64,000 nt of DNA, from NCBI RefSeq assembly GCF_000523235.1, contig NZ_CP006850.1, forward strand, positions 7,006,001 to 7,070,000, in the 5' to 3' direction. The translations under genes were made by a program, and so were the position numbers. Source of the stretch: Nocardia nova SH22a (GTDB lineage Bacteria > Actinomycetota > Actinomycetes > Mycobacteriales > Mycobacteriaceae). Shown one piece after another: positions 1-8,906 of the stretch; within the stretch, counting starts at the first letter, position 1, and the number at the start of each line of letters is the position of its first letter. The notes beneath the pieces were generated by a model. It was not told the DNA's origin and made no database searches. It was given only the letters and a program-made list of their open reading frames with translations.

Positions 1-1024
1 CGACGACGCGCCCTGCAACCGTGGTGTGCTCGACCAGGTAGCTGCGCTGCGCTGGGTACGCGAAAACATCTCCGGTTTCGGCGGAGATCCGGACGGGGTG
101 ACCTTGATCGGTCAGTCGGCAGGCGCCTCGTCCATCCTCGGCCTGATCGCCGATGACGTTGTGCCGGAACTGTTTCGGCGCGGCATCGCGCAGAGTCCGG
201 GGAAGATCTTCGTTCCCGCCGACGAAGCCCGCGCGGTATCGGCGATGATCACATCAGAACTCGGTGTCCGACCGACCGTGGCGGAGCTGGCAGCGGTTCC
301 GTCCGAGGCGATCCATGCGGTCCAGATGACGCCGGTCGCAGTCATGTCGGCCGATCCTTCCCGATGGACTCTTCCGAACGCGCCGTATTCACTGATCATC
401 GACAACGAACTGTTCAGAGCCGCACCGTGGCTCACCCAGCGCGCGTCCGGAACCGGCCGCGAACTGATCTGCGGCTACACCACCGACGAGGCCCGGATGT
501 TCACCGTCGACGCGGACCTGTCGGCCATCTCACCCGCCGACACTGCCCGCGCATGCGGTCTGGACGCGAGCGCGGTCGACGCCTACCGCACCGCGAATCC
601 GGGCAGCACCGACGACGACCTGCACGCCCTGATCCTCTCCGACGCCCTGTTCCGAATTCCCGCACTGTGGTGCGCCGAGACCTCCGCCGCCGCGGGACGC
701 GACACCTACCTCTATGAATTCGCGTGGAAGAGCCCCGCACGCGACGGCGCCCTGCGAGCCTGTCACGGACTCGACGTCCCCTTCACCTTCGACACTCCGC
801 ACGCACACCTGGCAACCACCCTCATCGGCCCAGAAGTTCCTCCGGACTTCGCCGGTCTTTCGAACGAAATGCGCAGTGCCTTCACCGCTTTCGCCACCAC
901 GGGCAATCCCGGTTGGCCGCGGTTCGACAGCGCCGAGCGAACCCGGAAGATCTGGAAGACACCACCGACGGTGGGCTGCGATGCGCTGGCGACATCACGT
1001 CGCATCTGGGGCGCTCCGGAGTGA
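1..1024 (+). CDS. Type-B carboxylesterase, 5' end outside window
   Basis: This is the C-terminal part (about 340 residues) of a carboxylesterase/lipase of the alpha/beta-hydrolase COesterase family, which hydrolyses carboxylic esters. The frame is open from the first base, so the start lies upstream. Visible motifs are FGGDPDGVTLIGQSAG around 80-125, where GQSAG is the nucleophile elbow (GESAG in most members, so Glu is replaced by Gln), and ACHGLDVPFTF near 755-790, which supplies the catalytic His. It ends with the usual ATTGNPGWPRFD segment. A full-length paralogue lies at 19255-20745. Its substrate cannot be inferred. Confidence 0.9.
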   Translation, partial: DDAPCNRGVLDQVAALRWVRENISGFGGDPDGVTLIGQSAGASSILGLIADDVVPELFRRGIAQSPGKIFVPADEARAVSAMITSELGVRPTVAELAAVPSEAIHAVQMTPVAVMSADPSRWTLPNAPYSLIIDNELFRAAPWLTQRASGTGRELICGYTTDEARMFTVDADLSAISPADTARACGLDASAVDAYRTANPGSTDDDLHALILSDALFRIPALWCAETSAAAGRDTYLYEFAWKSPARDGALRACHGLDVPFTFDTPHAHLATTLIGPEVPPDFAGLSNEMRSAFTAFATTGNPGWPRFDSAERTRKIWKTPPTVGCDALATSRRIWGAPE

Positions 1025-1084
1025 GGGGCCGGAACTCGGCCGCAGACCGTGCCCGGCCGAACATGTGGCCCGCCGGGTGCCGGC

Positions 1085-1519
1085 TCACACACTCGGATCC
1101 CTTCCGAGATCGATGATTTCGGGCGGCTCGACCGCAATCACGTTGACACAGTGCTCATCCACGAGAAAGTACTCCCGAAACCACCCCACCTCACGCCCCT
1201 GCCAGAACGCGGGCCGCTGCCGCTCCAGATCGAGCCACCCACCCCGGACAACCTCCCACAACCACCCCTGCGGCTCACTGTAGGTATTCCAGTACTCGAT
1301 GAGCGCAGCCTCGTCCATCACCCGAAACCCGATCGGCTCACGAAAAACAACGTGCGCATACGAGAACCCCGGCCCTTGGATCGCGATGGTGAGATCCCCA
1401 TCGAACCGAATATCCCGCACCGCCTTACGCGCATACCGCCGCGACTCATCCACCAGCCGACACTCGGGGGTGAAGGTGGATTCAGGACCGTTCGACTCGC
1501 TGGGCACAAGGCTGATCAT
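1085..1519 (-). CDS. Hypothetical protein, 144 aa
   Basis: I do not recognise the family. The frame encodes an acidic soluble protein without a signal peptide or membrane segment. Coherent protein-like stretches such as IQGPGFSYAHVVFREPIGF and WLWEVVRGGWLDLERQRPA, together with high third-position GC, argue that it is translated. I chose the ATG at 1519 (MISLVPSESN); an in-frame ATG at 1570 would add 17 residues of poor composition. No clear ribosome binding site is visible. It is convergent with the esterase ending at 1024 and divergent from the SnoaL-like gene at 1658. Confidence 0.6.
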   Translation of the reverse strand: MISLVPSESNGPESTFTPECRLVDESRRYARKAVRDIRFDGDLTIAIQGPGFSYAHVVFREPIGFRVMDEAALIEYWNTYSEPQGWLWEVVRGGWLDLERQRPAFWQGREVGWFREYFLVDEHCVNVIAVEPPEIIDLGRDPSV

Positions 1520-1657
1520 GCCGAACACCGAGCAACGAGACCATCGGTTTATCCCCGCCGTGGAAGTCATCGCGCGCCCAGTGACAGGGGAACTCGTATG
1601 CCGACCAGTGCGGCGTCCGATTCTCGCCGGTGCCAACAGGCTGCCACCGCCAAAATC

Positions 1658-2107
1658 ATGAGCATGCCAGCCGATGCGATGACCACCTTGCGCGCCTTCT
1701 ACACAGCCGAAGCGGCCCACCTCACCGACGGAGCCCCCTTCGAGAACATGTCCCGCCACCTCGCCCCCGACATCGTCATGTACCAGGCAACAAGCCTCCC
1801 CTACGGCGGAGAATGGCACGGCCACAACGGCTTCCGCCGCTTCATCACCGCAATGAGCAACAGCTGGGACGGCCTGTGGTTCGACGACCAGACCTTCGTC
1901 ACCGACAACAACCGAATCGTCGTCCACACCCACGGCCGCCTACGAGCCCGCCACACCGGCCGCGAACTGGAAACCTCACTCCTACAATGGATCACCTTCC
2001 GAGATGACCTGATCACCGAGTTCCGGCCCTATTATCACGACACGTCCGCAGTCCTAGCGGCCCTGGGCGAAACTCCCGCGTCCGAAGGCGACTCACCTAC
2101 GCGGTGA
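1658..2107 (+). CDS. SnoaL/NTF2-like fold protein
   Basis: A 149-residue protein of the nuclear-transport-factor-2-like (SnoaL-like) superfamily, a small alpha+beta barrel used by ketosteroid isomerases, polyketide cyclases and many uncharacterised enzymes. The pattern is typical: an N-terminal helix (MTTLRAFYTAEAA), then DIVMYQATSLPYGGEWHGHNGFRRF, where the pocket is built, and the strands LQWITFRDDLITEFRPYYHDT at the end. The ATG at 1658 gives MSMPADAM; ATGs at 1664 and 1679 are possible and none has a strong ribosome binding site. The substrate is unknown and the gene stands alone. Confidence 0.75.
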   Translation: MSMPADAMTTLRAFYTAEAAHLTDGAPFENMSRHLAPDIVMYQATSLPYGGEWHGHNGFRRFITAMSNSWDGLWFDDQTFVTDNNRIVVHTHGRLRARHTGRELETSLLQWITFRDDLITEFRPYYHDTSAVLAALGETPASEGDSPTR

Positions 2108-2162
2108 ACGGAAAGACCCCTTCGAGGCATCATGTCTCGACGTCTGGCAACTCTGCTGCCCC

Positions 2163-2342
2163 TCACGACGGCCGAGGAGTCTCACCGTCTCCAACCTGAT
2201 CGCGAATCTCATTCGCCGGTTCCTCTCGAGCCGTCGGCTCCGGCCACAGCAGGGCGCCCACAAAAACCGCCAGCGGAAGCCCAACTACGACAACCCAGCC
2301 CGCCAGCACCCACCAGCTCACCCGCCAAGCTCCGCGGCGCAT
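2163..2342 (-). CDS. Small single-span membrane protein, 59 aa
   Basis: A 59-codon gene runs from the ATG at 2342 to the TGA at 2163. The product begins MRRGAWRVSWWVLAGW, continues with a hydrophobic span (VVVVGLPLAVFVGALLW, about residues 17-33) and ends in a charged tail (EPTAREEPANEIRDQV). Positive N-terminal residues and an acidic tail suggest an N-in single-pass membrane protein. It lies 49 bases downstream of the 2392-2694 gene on the same strand, so the two probably share a transcript divergent from the XRE regulator. I know no function for it. Confidence 0.6.
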   Translation of the reverse strand: MRRGAWRVSWWVLAGWVVVVGLPLAVFVGALLWPEPTAREEPANEIRDQVGDGETPRPS

Positions 2343-2391
2343 ACGCCCGCCGTAAACTCGTTATTCCGCCCAGCTCGCAATGTCACATTGA

Positions 2392-2694
2392 TCATCGCCC
2401 AGGCCCCAGAGCGGACCATCGCACGAAAGACATTCTCGGCCATACAGTCTCGATGTCCACGACATGCATCAACGCGTCCAGCTCTCCCGCGCACAAGCAG
2501 GCCGGAGCCGGGACCAGGACCGCGTCGACATCGGCCCCACGGACGTAATCGACAAGGGGAACAACGAAGTCATCCGGCCAGATCAGCGCATAACCCAGCC
2601 GCCGGGCCAGGCGACGGATCTGCGCCGCGTCCCACTCGGGCGATCCTGACACTTCCGGGTCGATCCAGCCAAGTGCGGATGGACACCCTCGCAT
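2392..2694 (-). CDS. Small hypothetical protein beside XRE regulator
   Basis: A 100-residue protein of a type I associate with Nocardia-lineage regulator cassettes; its function is unknown. Visible features are IRRLARRLGYALIWPD, VPLVDYVRGADVDAVLVPAP and a C-terminal DIETVWPRMSFVRW. The middle part resembles the start of a serine-recombinase-like fold (a ...VRGADVDAVL... strand), but no catalytic Ser or Arg set is present. The ATG at 2694 is well supported by AGGGGG six bases upstream. It is divergent from the XRE gene and probably cotranscribed with the 59-residue membrane protein. Confidence 0.7.
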   Translation of the reverse strand: MRGCPSALGWIDPEVSGSPEWDAAQIRRLARRLGYALIWPDDFVVPLVDYVRGADVDAVLVPAPACLCAGELDALMHVVDIETVWPRMSFVRWSALGPGR

Positions 2695-2843
2695 GCGCTA
2701 CCCCCTTCTGAATGAGTTCTCCAACGTGATCGCCCGGAAGGCAGGACCATGCATCCAAGGCTTGAACCCATATTCGAACCAATTGAAGGACTAATAAAGG
2801 ACATAACAGAGGACATCTGTCGGCCATATCGACCGATATCCGC

Positions 2844-2872
2844 GTGAAGATGCGCTCAAAAGCGGCTAACCT
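2844..2872 (+). promoter_or_regulatory. Probable leaderless promoter of XRE gene
   Basis: TAACCT at 2867-2872 is a fair -10 box and GTGAAG at 2844-2849 a weak -35 with 17 bases between. The ATG of the regulator follows the -10 by only six bases and has no separate ribosome binding site, which fits a leaderless transcript. Confidence 0.45.
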
Positions 2873-2878
2873 CAGGGC

Positions 2879-4141
2879 ATGACGACCCCAGGGAACACCG
2901 CGCTGCGCGCCGCCCGGCAGGCACTCGGCTACCGATCACAATCAGCACTGGCAGAAGCACTCAACGAGACGGCGCGAACGATCGGTCTACGAATCTCGAT
3001 AAGCACAAGGACTGTTCGACGTTGGGAATCCGACGAGTCGCCATGGCCCCATCCCGAGCACGCCGCCGCGTTGGAGGCGTTGTTCCAACGACCGATCAGG
3101 GAACTCGGGTTCACGCCACCCTGGGACGAGAACGGCACTGCCACAGATGATTCGACGAAAGGCTCGCGTCGATGGGCGCCCAGGCAATTCGGCCCTTCGG
3201 CCATGTCACTACCTGCCTCCGCAGCGAATGACTACACAGCGATAACCGTTGGCCACCGACACCTCTACTGGTCCTTGCCCGGCGCGACGCTCCATCACGC
3301 TGCTGCCGAACACGCGGCAATGGGACTGGATATGCTGCGCCACGCCGCCGGTTCATCGAGAGAAGCTCTTGCCAAGGCAGTCTCGGAATCAGCACTCCTC
3401 GCCGGTCGCATCGAATTCTTCGATCTGCAACAACCAGAGCCAGCTCAGGCCCATTTCACCAACTCACTCCAAGCCGCCCATGATGCCGGTGACGCACTGC
3501 TCGGCGGTGCAGCACTGGCACACATGGCCTTCATCCCGGCATTCTCCGGAGATCCTGCCCGTGGGGAAGAAGCTCGAGACCGACTTCGCGCAGCACGCAC
3601 CTTCGCCCGTCGCGGTGAGGCGAGCGCCGAATATCTGGCGTGGCTGGATGCGGTCGAGGCGGAGGTCGAGACGCGTTTCGGTGACACACGCCGAGCGCTG
3701 ACGCTGATCCATGAGGCCGAGGAGCGGTACCGCAAAGACGACAGCGAGGCGAATCCTTCTCCCGCATGGCTCGATTGGTTCACCCCGACTCGGCTTGCCG
3801 GCTTCAAAGGCAACACACTGCTGATCGCTGGCCGGAGTCGCGAGGCGCGAACCACTCTCGAAAGCGTCCTCGCTGACCTTCCCGCCGAGTCGATCAAGCA
3901 GCGGACCATCTATCTCGCGGATCTGGCCGCGGCCGCGGTCCTGGACCAAGATCCCGAACTAGCCTGCGCCTACGCCGAGCAGGCCCTCGACGGTCTGGGT
4001 CAGCACTGGTACGCAACCGCGATGGATCGTGTGAAGGCTGTACGCCAGGCCCTCAAACCATGGGACTCACGACCGGTAGTACGACAGCTCGATGACCGTC
4101 TCTACGACTGGCACACCACGGTGAACTCACTGGTTCGATGA
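2879..4141 (+). CDS. XRE-family regulator with TPR-like C-terminus
   Basis: A 420-residue transcription regulator. Residues 10-75 form an atypical Cro/cI helix-turn-helix (SQSALAEALNETA ... STRTVRRWESDESPWP), the form usual in large actinobacterial XRE proteins. From about residue 130 onward the protein is all-helical with repeated Ala-rich pairs (LLAGRIEFFDLQQPEPAQAH, ALAHMAFIPAF, ACAYAEQALDGLGQHW), read as tetratricopeptide-type repeats that sense a peptide or protein ligand. The ATG at 2879 directly follows a -10-like box. Its 3' end overlaps the convergent HAD gene by 15 bases. Likely targets are itself and the two divergent small genes. Confidence 0.85.
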   Translation: MTTPGNTALRAARQALGYRSQSALAEALNETARTIGLRISISTRTVRRWESDESPWPHPEHAAALEALFQRPIRELGFTPPWDENGTATDDSTKGSRRWAPRQFGPSAMSLPASAANDYTAITVGHRHLYWSLPGATLHHAAAEHAAMGLDMLRHAAGSSREALAKAVSESALLAGRIEFFDLQQPEPAQAHFTNSLQAAHDAGDALLGGAALAHMAFIPAFSGDPARGEEARDRLRAARTFARRGEASAEYLAWLDAVEAEVETRFGDTRRALTLIHEAEERYRKDDSEANPSPAWLDWFTPTRLAGFKGNTLLIAGRSREARTTLESVLADLPAESIKQRTIYLADLAAAAVLDQDPELACAYAEQALDGLGQHWYATAMDRVKAVRQALKPWDSRPVVRQLDDRLYDWHTTVNSLVR

Positions 4142-4789
4142 AGTATTCTCTGCCACAACAATTTCCGGGAGCTCGGTGAGATCGCGGATCTTCCAGTCGG
4201 ACAGATCCGCAACTTCCGGGCTGTCTCGCAGAATCCACCCCCACGCTCCCCGCTGGATGTAGGCCGTACGCATACCGGCCTTCTTCGCGGGCGCAACATC
4301 ATTGTCGATGCGATCGCCGACGTAGACGATCTCCGACGCAACGCAGGGTGCGACTTCGACCACCTTGGCGAAGAACTCGACCGACGGCTTCTCAACACCC
4401 CAATCATCGGACGTGGCAATGAAATCCGTCGGTAGATCGAGACTCCGCAAAATCTTCCCCGAGCGAACCGTCTGATTACCTACGACGCCAACCCAAACAC
4501 CCAACTCCTGCAGTTTCGACAGAGCAGGACGGACATCCGAGTACAAGTCGTCCTCGCCGTAGGTCTCGGGCACACCAGCATCAACCCGAGCCTGACGCTC
4601 ACGCGTCAGATCAAATCCCGGCCGGAAGGCCTGGAACGCATGGCGGTAATCGAGTCCGTTGGCAATGGTGGCACCGAAGACCGCAGAGAAGGTATGCCGA
4701 GGAACCCCGAGCCAGTCAGCCCACGAGCCGTACTCCCGGCTCTCGTCCACCAGCGTCTCACCAACGTCGAACACCACAGCCGAGATCAT
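4127..4789 (-). CDS. HAD-superfamily hydrolase
   Basis: A 220-residue haloacid-dehalogenase-type phosphatase. Motif I is VVFDVGETLVDE (nucleophile Asp and general acid Glu-Thr variant, residues 5-16), motif II is VGVVGNQT, motif III the Lys of WGVEKPS, and motif IV VGDRIDNDV. The cap sequence (WLGVPRHTFSAVFG ... FQAFRPGFDL) is of the small helical type. The ATG at 4789 is preferred over an upstream in-frame start because the fold begins at once; TACTTT six bases before it could be the -10 of a leaderless transcript. The substrate is unknown. It overlaps the end of the XRE gene by 15 bases. Confidence 0.85.
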   Translation of the reverse strand: MISAVVFDVGETLVDESREYGSWADWLGVPRHTFSAVFGATIANGLDYRHAFQAFRPGFDLTRERQARVDAGVPETYGEDDLYSDVRPALSKLQELGVWVGVVGNQTVRSGKILRSLDLPTDFIATSDDWGVEKPSVEFFAKVVEVAPCVASEIVYVGDRIDNDVAPAKKAGMRTAYIQRGAWGWILRDSPEVADLSDWKIRDLTELPEIVVAENTSSNQ

Positions 4790-4997
4790 GAGGTAAAAGT
4801 ACCGGGACGCGACCACGAGCGTTTGCCAGAGCACACATCCGCGACAGCAAGTACCTCAAAGTCCGTGGAACGATCCACGTAAGCAGCCGAGTACCACCAT
4901 CCCGGCCGCCGAGTGGAAAGTCTTCCCCTCGGGATCTGCAAAGGTGCCCGCTCAGCACTCGGACGAACTCCCGCTGTCAGTCGGGCGACTTCGACCA

Positions 4998-5621
4998 CTA
5001 CGGCCAGCGCCCGCCTACGCCCGGATTGGCCAGCACTGGCAAACCGGTCGCACGGATTCTCGCTGCTGATCTGACTGCCGTGAGAGACGTGTGAAACCCG
5101 TTCCGTGCGTTGCCCATTAGATTCAACGGTACATCGAGCGTTGCGATCAGCTCGTCCTCGACAGTCCACGGCGTCGGATCGGTTATCCATGAAACCAGTG
5201 CGTTCTCGTGCATCCATTGCGACAAGAGACTCTCGCCCAAACCGAAATGCATTCGACGGCCCGAGCCGAACAAGCGGAGCTCGATCCCGAGCTCATCCGA
5301 CAGCAGACACCCGAGTGACAATCGCAGCGTCGAACCAGCCGCATTACCCGTGTAGTGCGTCCTGATCCTTGATCTGAGTGTCTGTCGACTTGAAGCCTTG
5401 CCGTTGGCAGGCGGCTTCGACGGACCGATTCCGGTATAGAGCAGCGTAAGACCAGACTGTGTCTTGCAGCCTCCGACATCGATTTCGGCTGGCAATCTCC
5501 GAAACCACCAGCCATAGATACCGCGCTCTGCCGGGACCGGCGACGGCTTCGTCAGTACCTCGGCGCGAGGATACGGGCGGGCCGCCAGATAGTCCGCCAA
5601 CCGCGACGAGTCAGTTACCAC
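4998..5621 (-). CDS. GIY-YIG nuclease-like protein
   Basis: A 207-residue protein with a GIY-YIG-type N-terminal half: GIYGWWF at about residues 34-40, LLYTGIG at about 60-66 and LRSRIRTHY at about 82-90, matching the GIY strand, YIG strand and catalytic-Arg helix. The rest (SLGCLLSDELGIELR, LSQWMHENALVSWI) resembles a stand-alone actinobacterial subgroup rather than UvrC or a homing endonuclease. GTG at 5621 is the start; no ribosome binding site is evident. About 205 bases without a recognisable gene separate it from the HAD gene downstream. Its substrate is unknown. Confidence 0.75.
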   Translation of the reverse strand: MVTDSSRLADYLAARPYPRAEVLTKPSPVPAERGIYGWWFRRLPAEIDVGGCKTQSGLTLLYTGIGPSKPPANGKASSRQTLRSRIRTHYTGNAAGSTLRLSLGCLLSDELGIELRLFGSGRRMHFGLGESLLSQWMHENALVSWITDPTPWTVEDELIATLDVPLNLMGNARNGFHTSLTAVRSAARIRATGLPVLANPGVGGRWP

Positions 5622-5648
5622 GCAATGATCGTGACAGACGCCGGTCCG

Positions 5649-6728
5649 CTACACGTTGAAACGGAACTCGACCACGTCCCCGTCGTGCATGACGTAGTCC
5701 TTACCCTCCATCCGCACCTTGCCCGCGGACTTGGCGGCCGCCATCGAGCCTGCCTCGACCAAGTCGTTGTATGCGACGACCTCGGCCTTGATGAAGCCGC
5801 GTTCGAAGTCGGTGTGGATGACTCCCGCGGCCTTGGGGGCGGTGTCGCCCTGGTGGATTGTCCACGCGCGGGCCTCTTTCGGGCCTGCGGTGAGGTAGGT
5901 CTGGAGGCCCAGGGTGTGGAAGCCTGCTCGGGCCAGGGCGTGCAGGCCCGGCTCGGTTTGGCCGATGGATTCCAGTAGCTCCAAAGCCGATTCGGCGTCG
6001 AGCTCCAGGAGTTCGGCTTCTACCTTGGCGTCGAGGAAGACCGCATCTGCCGGGGCGACAGCGGCTTTCAGTTCGGCTACGCGTGCCTCGTCGGTCAGGA
6101 CCGACTCGTCGGCGTTGAAGACGTAGAGGAACGGCTTCGTGGTCAGCAGGGACAACTCGCGAAGCAGCTCGGCGTCGAGCTTGTCGCGTACGGCGAACAG
6201 GGTCTTGCCCTCGTTCAGGAATTCCTGGGCCTGCTTGGCGGCGTCGGCTACCGGCTTGCGGTCCTTTTTGACCTTGGCTTCCTTGTCGAGGCGGACGACC
6301 GCCTTTTCCAGGGTTTGCAGGTCGGCGAGGATCAGTTCGGTTTCGATGACCTCGATGTCGCTGAGGGGGTCGACCTTGCCGTCGACGTGGACCACGTCGT
6401 CGTCGGCGAAGACGCGGACCACCTGGCAGATGGCGTCGGCTTCGCGGATGTTGGCGAGGAATTTGTTGCCCAGGCCCGCGCCCTCGGAGGCGCCCTTGAC
6501 GATGCCCGCGATGTCGACGAACGACACCGTGGCGGGCACGATGCGTTCGGAGGTGAAGATCTCGGCGAGTTTGTCCAGCCTCGGGTCGGGCAGCGGCACC
6601 ACGCCGACGTTCGGCTCGATGGTGGCGAACGGGTAGTTCGCGGCGAGCACGTCGTTGCGGGTCAGCGCGTTGAACAGCGTCGACTTTCCGACGTTGGGCA
6701 GGCCGACGATACCGAGGGTGAGACTCAC
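5649..6728 (-). CDS. ychF: Redox-regulated ribosome-binding ATPase YchF
   Basis: The 359-residue length and motifs fit YchF/OLA1, an Obg-family P-loop protein that prefers ATP to GTP, binds ribosomes and is linked to oxidative stress. [15 protein letters not shown] (residues 8-22) is the P-loop. NADES near the middle is the altered G4 motif (NxxE rather than NKxD) that explains ATP preference. A coiled-coil segment and the C-terminal TGS domain ([18 protein letters not shown] ... [11 protein letters not shown]) complete the fold. In mycobacteria it also neighbours the ispH/xseA block, as here. Confidence 0.97.
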   Translation of the reverse strand: MSLTLGIVGLPNVGKSTLFNALTRNDVLAANYPFATIEPNVGVVPLPDPRLDKLAEIFTSERIVPATVSFVDIAGIVKGASEGAGLGNKFLANIREADAICQVVRVFADDDVVHVDGKVDPLSDIEVIETELILADLQTLEKAVVRLDKEAKVKKDRKPVADAAKQAQEFLNEGKTLFAVRDKLDAELLRELSLLTTKPFLYVFNADESVLTDEARVAELKAAVAPADAVFLDAKVEAELLELDAESALELLESIGQTEPGLHALARAGFHTLGLQTYLTAGPKEARAWTIHQGDTAPKAAGVIHTDFERGFIKAEVVAYNDLVEAGSMAAAKSAGKVRMEGKDYVMHDGDVVEFRFNV

Positions 6729-6880
6729 GGTTGCAGGAGTCTACGCGGCGCGACCCGGGCAGTTACATCTGCCCAGGTCGCGAGGCTCGAGATGGAGTGC
6801 CCCTTGCCCGCCCTCGTCGTCGCGGATCTGCACGTGGTGGTGCGGCGTGTGCCGTTACCTGTCACTTGTGCGCGATGCTG

Positions 6881-6925
6881 GGCTGCGTTGTGGTGGGGAG
6901 TCGAACCCCGCACTGCCCATCGTGC
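6881..6925 (-). other. tRNA 3'-half-like sequence (remnant)
   Basis: Read on the minus strand, 6895-6909 is GGGG-TTCGACT-CCCC, a T-arm with the standard seven-base loop but only a four-pair stem. It is preceded by a small GCAC/GTGC hairpin (6910-6925), like a variable arm, and followed by ACCACAAC. I find no matching 5' acceptor strand, D-arm or clear anticodon arm, so this is not an intact tRNA. It may be a decayed tRNA or chance. Most of 6729-7001 otherwise shows nothing. Confidence 0.25.
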
Positions 6926-7001
6926 ACCAGCAAGGTGGGCCGTATTGCCCGCCGACCCCGCGGGTTGTGCACGCCTCCGCGGCGACTACCTGCTCCATCT
7001 C

Positions 7002-7472
7002 TCAGTCCAGCAGATCGATCTCCCAGTTGGCGCGCTGGATGCGGACGTCGAGTTCACGCAGTTCGCGGGCGAGGTCGTCGGCCTGCGCGCGCAGTTCGGC
7101 GACCGGGAGCGCGGAGAACATCTTCAACTCCGAGCGCAGCTGCCGCCCGTAGCCGCCCTGCCCCCGGCCGACCGCGGCATCCGCGGCGCCGGTGACGATC
7201 GAATGGCGCAATCGCAGCGCGTCGCGACGAGCCAGGGCGTCGGTGACGGTTCCGTCGTCACCGATCCGGGAGACCGCGTTCGTGCGATTGATGCGCCGGA
7301 CCAGATCTTCGAACTCGTCGAGAGTCTGCCCGGCCTCCACGAGCAGTGCCGCGGCATCCTCGGCGGGCTCTTCACCCTCCTGGAATCGCGCATTGCCACC
7401 GATCCGTGTGCGCAGTTGTTCGATCCGCTTCACCGCATCCGCGCGCAGTGCCAATGCCTCGGCCAGCTTCAT
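7002..7472 (-). CDS. DIP1984-family protein
   Basis: A 156-residue, charged, almost wholly helical protein of the DIP1984 family (sometimes labelled septicolysin-like), of unknown role. The family pattern is KLAEALALRADAVKRIEQLR at the N-terminus, LVRRINRTNAVS in the middle and DLARELRELDVRIQRANWEID at the C-terminus, predicting a helical hairpin or coiled coil. ATG 7472 is chosen because GAGGAGGGG lies just upstream; longer in-frame starts lack such a site. It is divergent from the heme-binding-type gene at 7667. Confidence 0.85.
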   Translation of the reverse strand: MKLAEALALRADAVKRIEQLRTRIGGNARFQEGEEPAEDAAALLVEAGQTLDEFEDLVRRINRTNAVSRIGDDGTVTDALARRDALRLRHSIVTGAADAAVGRGQGGYGRQLRSELKMFSALPVAELRAQADDLARELRELDVRIQRANWEIDLLD

Positions 7473-7666
7473 ATCCCCTCCTCGAATCGCATGCCGGACG
7501 GAGTCTAATCGCGGGCCCGACCGATCTACACGCGATTTTCCGATCGGCACGGCAGATTCGTCACGGCGGCAACCGATTCGACCGTTCGGGCATCTGGATT
7601 CGCTCGGCAGGTGCCGCACCGAACCGAAGGATTCACCACTCCCGAGCACCGCACTATGGTCGTCCT

Positions 7667-8104
7667 ATGGCGCAGACACCTCGACTTCCCGGATTGAACT
7701 CGGCCGATGCCGATTGGCTGGTATCCACCGCGCTGGCGATCGGTGCCGAATGTGGTTTTCCGCCATTGGCAGTCGCCGTTGTGGATGTCAGCGGAGAGGT
7801 GGTCGCGCTGCGGCGGGCCGACGGCAGTATGCCGATGACCAGTCGGCTCGCGGCGGCGAAGGCACGCAGTGCGCTCCTGACGCTGCAGCCGTCGGGGCGA
7901 ATCCCGTTGCCGGGCGAGATCGTCGACAGCATTCAGCACCTCTACGGCGGCGACTACATCCCCTTCGCGGGCGGGGTGCTGGTGACGGAGAACGGTGTGA
8001 TCGTCGGGGCGGCCGGTGCGTCGGGAGCCCATGCCACTCAGGACGAACAGGCCGTGCAGACCGCCGTGGATCGCTGGCACGAAGACCGCTCACACTCCGC
8101 ATAG
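7667..8104 (+). CDS. GlcG/HbpS-family heme-binding-like protein
   Basis: A 145-residue protein of the GlcG/HbpS (DUF336) family. Members bind heme or cobalamin-like ligands or act in glycolate and diol metabolism. The family signature is VAVVDVSGEVVALRRADGS near residues 38-56, AAAKARSALL, then YGGDYIPFAGGVLV and GVIVGAAGASGAHATQDE at the C-terminus. No signal peptide is seen, so it is cytosolic. It starts at ATG 7667, with TATGG-like AT-rich sequence just upstream and no strong ribosome binding site. No metabolic partner is adjacent. Confidence 0.85.
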   Translation: MAQTPRLPGLNSADADWLVSTALAIGAECGFPPLAVAVVDVSGEVVALRRADGSMPMTSRLAAAKARSALLTLQPSGRIPLPGEIVDSIQHLYGGDYIPFAGGVLVTENGVIVGAAGASGAHATQDEQAVQTAVDRWHEDRSHSA

Positions 8105-8190
8105 GCGATCCCCCTTCGACATCCTGGCCAACCGCCATTCGGCTGGAAACGGCGGGCTCCGGGTCAGGCGCAGATTTCCGGTGCGCGCAT

Positions 8191-8808
8191 TCAGGCGCGC
8201 GGCTCGCGCCCCAGGTAGCGCAGCAGGGCATCCACGGCGCCGCCACCTTTTCCGTCGACCACGTCGGCGTATGCGCCCCACTGGCGCAGCGGTTCGATCA
8301 AACCTGTTGCGGCGGTGAGGAATGCGGTGGACAATTCCTCGGTCAGCGGGGAGGGCTGTCCGGTGGCGATGGCTATGTCCCAGGCGTGGACGCCCGCGTC
8401 GAGGGCGCACATCACGGCGGCGACGGGGGTGGGCAGGGGGCCGTGCGGGAGTGGGGTGGGGACGGTTTCGGTGTCGTCCGTGACGGTGGCCCAGGCTGCG
8501 GCCGTTTGGTCGACGGCGGCGGTGATCAGGTCGGCCGCGGTGCCGGTGAGTTCGCCGGAGGGGGCGAAGGGGTCCTCGGCGGGGCCGGTTCCGATGCCGA
8601 GGGCCGCGGCGTAGGCGAGTTGGTCGCCGGCGGCGTGCTGGATCACCTGGGTGACGGTCCACTGCGAGCAGGGAGTGGGCGACTGCCACTGAGCTTCGGC
8701 GATTCCGGCGACCGCGGTGCTCAGTGCGCGGTAGGACTCGGCCAGCACATGCCGCCACACGGGAGCGAGGACGGCGGCGGGATCGGTGGTCGGAAGGGTG
8801 GTGTTCAT
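8191..8808 (-). CDS. TIGR03086-family DinB-like metal-binding protein
   Basis: A 205-residue member of the actinobacterial TIGR03086 (DinB/mycothiol-dependent-maleylpyruvate-isomerase-like) family, a four-helix-bundle fold that binds a metal through His residues. SQWTVTQVIQHAAGDQLAYA carries the first His and GVHAWDIAIATG the C-terminal His motif; TPCSQWTV is the usual family lead-in. The function is unresolved; some relatives act in thiol-dependent detoxification. It is divergent from the YafY-type regulator at 8907 across 98 bases, so that regulator may control it. Confidence 0.85.
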   Translation of the reverse strand: MNTTLPTTDPAAVLAPVWRHVLAESYRALSTAVAGIAEAQWQSPTPCSQWTVTQVIQHAAGDQLAYAAALGIGTGPAEDPFAPSGELTGTAADLITAAVDQTAAAWATVTDDTETVPTPLPHGPLPTPVAAVMCALDAGVHAWDIAIATGQPSPLTEELSTAFLTAATGLIEPLRQWGAYADVVDGKGGGAVDALLRYLGREPRA

Positions 8809-8906
8809 GGTGGAGCCTTTCGTTCTTTATCGGCGTTGAACTCAGACTATGTGGCTATTAGGCTGACTTTCTTCCTAATTGGAACGGGGCTGCGAAAGGC
8901 ATTATT

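Noticed and set aside
4790..4997. A 143-codon minus-strand frame between the GIY-YIG and HAD genes (running to 5217)
   Set aside because: It overlaps the GIY-YIG gene out of frame and has no recognisable fold or ribosome binding site.
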